Shown here in pieces: positions 57,099-64,000 of a DNA stretch of 64,000 nucleotides. Below the pieces are notes generated by a model. That model did not search any database. It worked only from the letters and a program-made list of their open reading frames with translations, and had not been told where the DNA came from. Location: assembly GCF_000835495.1 (NCBI RefSeq), contig NW_015622542.1, forward strand, positions 6,284,485 to 6,348,484, given 5' to 3'. Position 1 is the stretch's first letter. Each line of letters begins with the position of its first letter. Source of the DNA: Cladophialophora immunda. Its lineage: Eukaryota > Ascomycota > Eurotiomycetes > Chaetothyriales > Herpotrichiellaceae. The translations under genes and the position numbers were made by a program.

Positions 57099-60000
57099 GG
57101 CTGTCCTGCCCGACACAGCACTGCTTGCGCGACAAGGCTGAATCAGCACAGGGGGATTTAGAGTTTGTTCAGTTCGTGGAGGCTCGAGGTGGGTAAGAGG
57201 CTGGTCTCTTTCGGCAGGCCTTGGGTCGGTGTGTGCTCAGCCGTCCGCTAGCTCTCCTCCTTGAACGGTGATTGAATAGCCCGGGAACTGGGTGGATTTG
57301 CTCTGCTAGGCCCTAATGATCCAAGGCGCATGCAGGACGCAGCGACCTGCCAATAGCGGGAAGATTGCCAATATGTGTATGGAGTCCACAGCGTCCCTCG
57401 AGACTGGCGGGACTGCTGAAAAGTCAGCGACGAGTGTGCTTTCATTTCTCATGGGGCGCGGCATCTTTTTGCTCGTGTCAAGCTCCAGTATCCGCAATAA
57501 CAGAGAGACCAAGTTCTGCAATCGTACCTAGTCGAAGTGAGACACGTCGCCGCAGCAGTGACTTGCGCAATTGTCCTGTTATTGGTCAGCGACTCCTGCG
57601 AGTGCATTGTTGATCAAGTTCGACTTACTTTTTAACTTTCCAGTTCTCGCCCTGCATGTACCGCCGACTCAAGGAATTTCCTGCCCTTTCCCTGCTATAC
57701 AAAAAGAGTTTTCGTGTCTGTACAATCGACAACGTCCTGCTCAAGCAGCATTGAACCCAGACTGCTCAAAACGCGCCCCCTTCCGAGCAGTTGTGATGAG
57801 CGCACTCTGGTCGACGAGAACTCATAGACAATGATGCTCAACGCCTGGATGTCCGCAGCGAGCAAAAGCACTGGTCCTAAGACGGATATGCGATGAAAGG
57901 GATTCTTGATGGGAGGAAAAGGCGGACAATATGGTGGTTGAAATAAAAGTAGTTCAAAGCAAGAGACATCAGAGCCTTACTGATAGGAAGGAGAGGCTTT
58001 GGACAATTGAACGGATTGAACAGTCTTCAAATGAGTGCGCAGCCCAGCAGCCAACACCAAGATTAGGGGGTTCCACACAAGCCTCAGACCAATTCCTGGC
58101 CCGGTTGGGCAGGCTGGGATTGTGTTGGAGTGTCTTCGTCGGATGTAGAAATGACTAGCTCAGCCATCGGCGCAGCAATGGGATCTGACACTTTGACTAC
58201 CAGTATTCGGTGAGGATACGGGATCGACCAGACGTTGTTGGCAAGGACCATTCGAAGGAAGGCTGCATATTCGACAGGCCAATGACCACTCAGGGCATGA
58301 CCTTTGAGCCTTGAGACCGCCCGACCGTGCTGCAGGCGGCCTTCTTCAGCAGCCCCAACACCAGCCTAAAAATCGCCACAACATTGGCTTGGCCACCGAA
58401 TCTTTACCTTGAAGGGCGAAATAAAGGAATATTTGGAAGAATCGAATCGGGTCCAAACGAGATGCAGAACAAAGAATGCATTCAAGCGCAGGCCTTGCAG
58501 AGAGGGTTTCAGCTGAGGCCCGCCTTCGAGAGCATGCTGTTGGCACAGAGGCCATGAATGCAGCGATTTCTTTGGCACGTGGCTGGAGAACGCCTGGCTG
58601 TTAGGTATTGAGCGGGCAATGACGCCCCTGCCCATCGACCCACCGTGGACATTCTTTGTTTTGCCAGTTACTTGATGGGAGGCAGGCAAGTCATGTGGCG
58701 GCGCTGCGTACTCGGTGCCTCAGATGAAGCGAAGATGAGCCGGTCAAGTGGCTCCAGGAGGGGATTCATTGCTCAAACGGACCGAGTGTTGCTGATTTTG
58801 ACATCAAAGGCTGATGTCTGAGCCATAGAGAAAATCGAGTGCGGGAAGCCGACTGTCGATGGACTGATCGTCGGCCGCCTTGACAACAAACCAATCGCAA
58901 CATGAACGAAGGCAGGGCCAGGGCTGCCCGGTATCCCTGCACTCCGCGACAACACTCAGGCGAAAAGGAAATGTTCCGACTGGACAGGTATGGGCCAGAA
59001 AGGTGCGGGCAGCTGCGAAGGTGCGTGGCCAGAGGACTCTTTGGCTCGAGGGAAGTTCAGGTAAACGACAAGAATCAGGGCTCTGGTGCTCGATCGACAT
59101 GGTCCAGGGCTTGTTGGAGGATGTGGGTGAGGGCCAACGGGGCGTTGCTTCACCGGCAGGCTGAAGCTTCGGAGATCTCCAAACACGCTGGGCGCAAACT
59201 GGAACGAGAGGGTCACCAGTGCTGGCCTCTCCGTCCAGAACCAAAAGGGTCTCGAATTGGATGCCCTCAAAGGGGACAAAATTGAGCAGAGTGGATCTGC
59301 GAACCCGGTGAACCATTGGTTACAAACGGTGGGCAATTGTCTTCCAGAGTCCACCAGACTGCCACGGCCCGCAGTCTGTTGTCATCTGCAAGTATGTCGT
59401 GCGCATTTCCGGAATATGCAGCATGGGGCGAGTTTGGAAGTCGAGCAAGGGGCGGAGCCGCGTGGAGTGGATGATCTAGCCCTGGCCAAAACCGCTCCAG
59501 TTGGTTGCGGCGAGAAAAGGCTGCCAGCCTGAACATGGGGCTATGCGGGAGGTGCTGACGATGCTGCCGCCGAGAGAGGAGGAGATGGAGGTGGAAGCGG
59601 TCATGGTGGTGGTGGTGGTGTCAGGGAGGGACCGAAAGGAGAAGAAAGCAGGATGCGGTGGCTCGAGTCTGGGATCTGATGATGGTGAGTGGTGGTTGAG
59701 GTGGTTGAAGTGGTAGAGTGGTGAGCGGAAGGGTGAGCGAGTGGTGACTTGCTGCCGCCTTTGTGCTCTCCATCTCTCTCTCCCTACTCTGTGTCTCGAC
59801 TTTCAGCATTCTCACCACCACCCCTTCCGTAACATTGCTCCATTTTTCACTTCCGCATGGCGGCCTTGTCAATATGCCCAGATTTCTTCTGATTTGGGGC
59901 AGAACGAGCGGAAAGGCCAAGTTACTAGGTGCAAATGAGTCGATGATTGCTAATCTCATGGATAGGGCGATCAATCCTCAATTCCTGGTGGGATGCGCCC

Positions 60001-62079
60001 TACGAGGTGCGCCCCTTACCTCTGCTGCAGGCATTCTCCAGGATGTCTAGATACAGATCGATTGATACCTGACCACGCAGCCGATCCTTTCAAAGTACAT
60101 CTTTTCCTTGCGCTCGGCATGTTTGATCTGCCGAAACACTGGTTGGGCACACACCACATTTCTTCTGCTAGGCACAGCAAGCTAAAGGGAGTTTTGACTG
60201 GCCGGGGATCGTAAATGGCAAGACATATCTCAGCTGCACGGTTGGGCCACGGCGGTGAAGGAAGATTCCCGTTCTTTCGAACCTGCAACAAAGGGCCCTT
60301 CTGTGGCCGCTCGGGCGAAGCCAGGGCAAGCTTGACGGTCTCTCAACCGCTTTCGCTCTGAAACCTGGATTCGCCTTTTGTTGGCCTTGACAAATCCCGC
60401 AACTTTGACGGGTTGCACCAAATCTACGTTCTTTGCAGCTCGGACCACCAGTTCGTCTTTCATGGTGCCCAGTGGTGTCACCACTTTAGAGGCGGTCTTG
60501 GGTGCCCCGAACGGTGTCGACACCACAAAGGCGAACAGACTCTTCCTGGCATGGACTCACAGCTCCCCTGGCTCCCCGGAATGCCTGGTTGGCTCTGATT
60601 TGGCATAGCTTCATACGTTGGCATTCGGCCCTACTTTGCACCTTTGCTGCGGCGATGATGATTCTGGACATGATCTCTCTAGAATAATGCTTGGAAAATG
60701 GACAATCCAGATATTGCCGCGCCCCTGCCAACCTGATCGTTGCATGTGGTGCCAGGCTACAAAACCGTTGCCGCCGGCTCGTTCTTCCCCGATGCAGGTC
60801 CAAAATACTCTCTACCGTCGAGAAAATTGCTTGGTTCGTGGAGCAAGAAGGCATCGCCTCTTCCAAGACCATCGGGCAGTGACAGACCTGGAATAGTTTC
60901 CCTTTTCGGGCTATTTTGATCTCAGCTGGCCGGTATCCATAACAGAAACCGACGTTGATACCTGAACCCCATATGCCAGGCAACTTGCGTCGTGGTTCCG
61001 CTGAACCCTGGAGATGTCAAGCTTCGGCACCGCTCATACATCTGAGTCTGCAAGGGCAAGATCAGGCGGAAAGGACAAGCTGACGTGTTTGTACGAGCCC
61101 GTTTGCGTGCATTGTGGAGGCTGGAAGGACCATCCACGCCTGGGCGACAGGCAAGACGCAATGCAGCCGATCGATTCACTTGAAGTCTGCCATGTTTGAT
61201 CACCTGGTATCCTATTCGTTATGTCTTTCGCCACCACCATGATCATCGCCACCCTTGTTTCGAGCGAATGGTTTCCATATCTCTCGCTTCCTACTTCGGG
61301 CGGTCCATGAGCCTTCGGGAAAGAATTTTGCGAACAACTTGGGCGACCCGTCCTACTGCTGTCTGGCGAGTCCACGCAAATCAACATAGTTCTTCTGGCC
61401 TCTGTACACAGCCTTCTCATGACTTAGAAGCAAGGCTTTGAATCCCACAGGGCTTCCAGGTTTGTGAACTATCAATAGAGACTACGTGGCACTGCAAATA
61501 ACTACTGTTACAGGCTCCAGCCTCGGGTGAATGCACTGTTTCCAACCCTTTTGACCCATTCCCCTGCTTTTCCTTCTTGAGAGTGATCTAGTTCCACTCC
61601 TTCCGCACTCTCAACGGGGCGCTCTTGCCTGAAGGTGAGTAAGAAGCAACTCACGGGAAGCTGGAGCATTCTATTTCAGGCAATCTCTGCGCGAATGGGG
61701 CTGAAGACAATATCGTCAATGCCCCGACCTTTCGTTTGAGGGAACGGGTGCCTTCGTGCAAGCTGACGACTGCAGGAACGAGCCATCCTATCACCAGTCT
61801 TCTCTGGCGCGGTGTATGGAGGATTGATGGACTTCCTTCTGTTGAATCAGGCCAGGTTATCTTTTAATCATCTTGAGCATTCTATGCAATAAAGTTCCTT
61901 TTGCTATTCATCACAAGTCCCGTCCATACAGTGCAATGCGTAATTTGCGGAAAGGCCGTCCACCTCCCATTCCAAGTCCACGCATTTTGCGAAACTGTAA
62001 CCTCATGATTTCGTGGACCCCTTTTGCCGTACACTTCAGCTACGTCTCCAGCTCTGCGCATGGTCATGGTCATAGTCTC
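57099..62079. promoter_or_regulatory. Long upstream region of the XprG-like gene, no coding gene seen
   Basis: Almost 5 kb without a credible gene on either strand; the longest frames (about 130 to 170 codons at 58804-59316 and 60486-60983) lack motifs and overlap others. Around 59580-59730 the plus strand is GGT/GTG-rich, so the minus strand reads as CAC/CT-rich, as fungal transcription start regions often do. This could mark a leader start about 2.6 kb before the ATG. Very long regulatory leaders are plausible for developmental regulators, but this is inference. Confidence 0.4.
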
Positions 62080-63127
62080 CTAGGTCGTCCTCTTTGCAAA
62101 CTCCACTCTCAGAATCAAGTGCCTGTAGCCGAAGCCGTCCATCTTCTCACACGCTCTGGCGGCATCAGATCTGTCCACAAAGGAGATGAATGCAAACCCC
62201 TTAGCACGACCAGTATCTCTGTCTTTGGCGAGGAAGACTCGGGTGACACGGCCGAACCGCTCGAAGAGATCGCGGAGCTCTTGCTCTTCGGCCATTTCGG
62301 AGACCTGTTCAATTGATGGTTAGTATGCGTCCAGACGACCAGAGCAACGGATTCGTGTCGACGGGGGAACTCACGTTCGTAACTCGCAATGTAGCCAAGT
62401 CGTCTCTCTCGTACTTTCCGCCCATCCTCTCCCCGGCTCCTTGGGCACCTTTCCTGAGATGTGGTGGTACGTAGCTGCTGCCGCCACTTCCGAGCGCACC
62501 CTGGGGCTTGGCCCCAGATTCATCATCCTCGGCCATGGGGTCCGCCACGGGTGTTGTCCCGTCGTCCGCGGGCGCCATCGTATCCTTGAAGGGACATCTG
62601 GCTGTGAAATGCTCGCCCTGACAGATTCGACACTTGACCTTCTTGTCTCTCAGTTGCTCCTTTATGGACTTCTCCTCGGCCTTGCCGCCGCCTGCTTTGG
62701 CTTCTTCGGCCTGCACATTCTTCCAGTCCCGACTCGGCCTGAAGACGATGTTCTCGCCCACGGAGGTGGTGTCGGGCTGGGGGCCCTTGGGCTTGCCCTT
62801 CTCGAGGCCGAATTTGTCCCAGGTGCGTCGCTCAGCGACGACCGGGTTGACTTTTTCCTTGTGGGTGGTGATGCGGGTCTTGCGTGTAACTTTCACTTTC
62901 TGGCCCTGGTCGTTGAAGCGGTAGAACACCGTGGTCCGCGTCCCATCTTTGTTCACAGTCGTCACAGGGGCGGGCAGCGCCGAGGGGTCGTTGATCTGTT
63001 CCGAGTCGGAGACGTCGTCTGCCCAGTCTGGGCGCCTGTGGATTTCCAAATCGCTGGTTAGGAAACTTTTCTTCCAATTCATCATCACGATACACCAGGA
63101 GGGTACTTACGTTGCGGTCTTTGACAT
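62080..63127 (-). CDS. tif35: Eukaryotic translation initiation factor 3 subunit G (eIF3g)
   Basis: eIF3g is part of the eIF3 scaffold on the 40S ribosome and assists scanning and reinitiation. Minus-strand exons 63127-63111 (17 nt, MSKTA), 63053-62375 and 62304-62080, with introns of 57 and 70 nt; 306 aa. After [18 protein letters not shown] come a conserved [19 protein letters not shown] stretch, [13 protein letters not shown], a CCHC-type zinc knuckle ([13 protein letters not shown], about residue 160) and, after the second intron, a C-terminal RRM. The RRM shows [20 protein letters not shown] and RNP1 (KGFAFISF), ending LRVEFAKRT. All expected parts are intact and the length is typical. 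The tiny first exon gives the only start compatible with the acceptor phase. Confidence 0.95.
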
Positions 63128-63672
63128 CTTGGTGTATTGTGTTATTCCCTTGTAAACAGAAACTTTGCAATCTGAATATCGTCAAAGTATGAGTCTGAGG
63201 AGGATGGAAGGCAAAGGTCATAGAACTGCCATCCGCACATTTTCGCGTGCACTGCGCATGCAGCGCCAAAAGAGGTTTAGCCCTGCCAAGTGGCGCGAGG
63301 CTCCATTAGGTAATGGCAAGTTGCCTCCACGAGTGGTGGCGAGGCTGACCAAACTACATACGTTCCTGAACTTGGCCTAGACATGATGCTTCCAAGCTGG
63401 GCGGAATGTTGTTCATTGTTGCTATGCTCATGACCCGTTTGGCCATACGAGTCCATGTACACCCTGCTCGATCATAGCTCTATGGACTCGAATTCATTTG
63501 CCACCCTTGCCCCGTACCTTACACATCAGCCACCAGCCAGCCTTCGCACCGCTCTGTCGAGCGTAGAGTTCTCAGCCAGCGAATCTCTCTCAGCCTGTAT
63601 TCTGCACGTCAGACGAATTCTCTTGAAAATCTCGCCCTCCTTGAATCCCAGTGAGTTCGTGTCTTCCCTCTT
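63128..63672. other. Spacer between eIF3g and the right-edge gene
   Basis: About 545 bases; eIF3g promoter on the minus strand. No further signal is supported. Confidence 0.4.
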
Positions 63673-64000
63673 TCAATGAGACGATTTGCTCTTTTTGCCA
63701 CGCCGAACCGGCTGATCGAACTTCACCACAATTGTGGGTTTGACGAGCACAATCCTCTTGCTGGAGTCCGCAGATTTGCGCACAAATGCAGGATACACCA
63801 AGAACAGAACATGTCCCACTCTACCGCCAGGACCTGCGACTGGAACAGCGGAATAACCCAAGGTAGAGCCAGTGTCGCAATCAATAATCATGAAATCTTT
63901 AACTTTCTCCTCGATCAACTGAGAATCGACAGTGAAGTCGAATTCGTATTCGGCCGTCGACTGCCTGATATTGTTGGCTAGATCGGCGGCTTCTTTGACG
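63673..64000 (-). CDS. C-terminal fragment of an unidentified conserved protein, cut by window edge
   Basis: The minus-strand frame is open from the window end to a stop at 63673, giving about 108 residues; the start lies beyond 64000. The visible part begins VKEAADLANNIRQSTAEYEF and continues FTVDSQLIEEKVKDFMIID, STLGYSAVPVAGPGGRVGH and a VRKSADSSKRIVLVKPTIVV strand, ending in a basic RRGKKSKSSH tail. Beta-rich composition and the tail suggest a soluble, possibly nuclear protein. I do not recognise the family. Confidence 0.6.
   Translation of the reverse strand, partial: VKEAADLANNIRQSTAEYEFDFTVDSQLIEEKVKDFMIIDCDTGSTLGYSAVPVAGPGGRVGHVLFLVYPAFVRKSADSSKRIVLVKPTIVVKFDQPVRRGKKSKSSH

Overview
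This is eukaryotic nuclear DNA from a filamentous ascomycete (Pezizomycotina). Most genes carry one to three short GT-AG introns, typically 44 to 130 nt, often with CTGAC-type branch points. Genes lie on both strands with no operons. The readable products are fungal housekeeping proteins plus families known mainly from moulds: an XprG/VIB-1 type Ndt80 factor, a DUF2458 protein, a BBC1-type SH3 protein, and small secreted proteins with Kex2-like sites. A Eurotiomycetes-type genome is plausible, but order or genus cannot be fixed from the sequence alone. No mitochondrial, plasmid, CRISPR or viral features were seen.

Layout. 0-14 kb: DAHP synthase with Gcn4/CPC1-like promoter sites, a low-complexity protein with a conserved Cys-containing tail, a COX14-like mitochondrial protein, a DUF2458 protein, a BTB/coiled-coil/zinc protein, a fungal N-terminal-domain protein and a Gly-rich protein with an unresolved 5' end. 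14-25 kb: a series of small, secreted or Cys/His-rich genes. These are a secreted protein, a type I membrane protein with a 16-nt micro-exon, a 74-aa polar protein, a possible RING-like protein, an RRM protein of the Vip1 type ending in two metallothionein-like Cys blocks, a secreted Cys-rich protein and an Asp/Gly/His-rich protein. 25-31 kb: a sparse zone holding a DUF2235 alpha/beta hydrolase and an extremely GC-rich APC permease.

31-51 kb is a dense housekeeping block: ALG10, GINS subunit PSF2, a CUE-domain ER protein, a BBC1-like SH3 protein, RTR1/RPAP2 phosphatase, EMC4, AP-1/2 beta adaptin, GET1 and the glycine-cleavage T protein. It also contains one decayed TPR gene. 51-64 kb: a 3.4-kb gene-free stretch, the XprG/VIB-1-like regulator with almost 5 kb of apparently non-coding DNA upstream, eIF3g, and one gene cut by the window edge.

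Several products share the secretory pathway: ALG10 (N-glycan precursor), CUE protein (ER-associated degradation), EMC4 and GET1 (ER membrane insertion), and AP beta adaptin with the BBC1-like protein (vesicle and actin traffic). I see this as coincidental neighbourhood rather than a pathway cluster. Exon joins were worked out by hand from splice sites and reading phase. No previously undescribed multi-gene system is demonstrable; the best leads are the RRM-metallothionein fusion, frame-neutral stop-free introns in GET1 and EMC4, and micro-exons in two genes.
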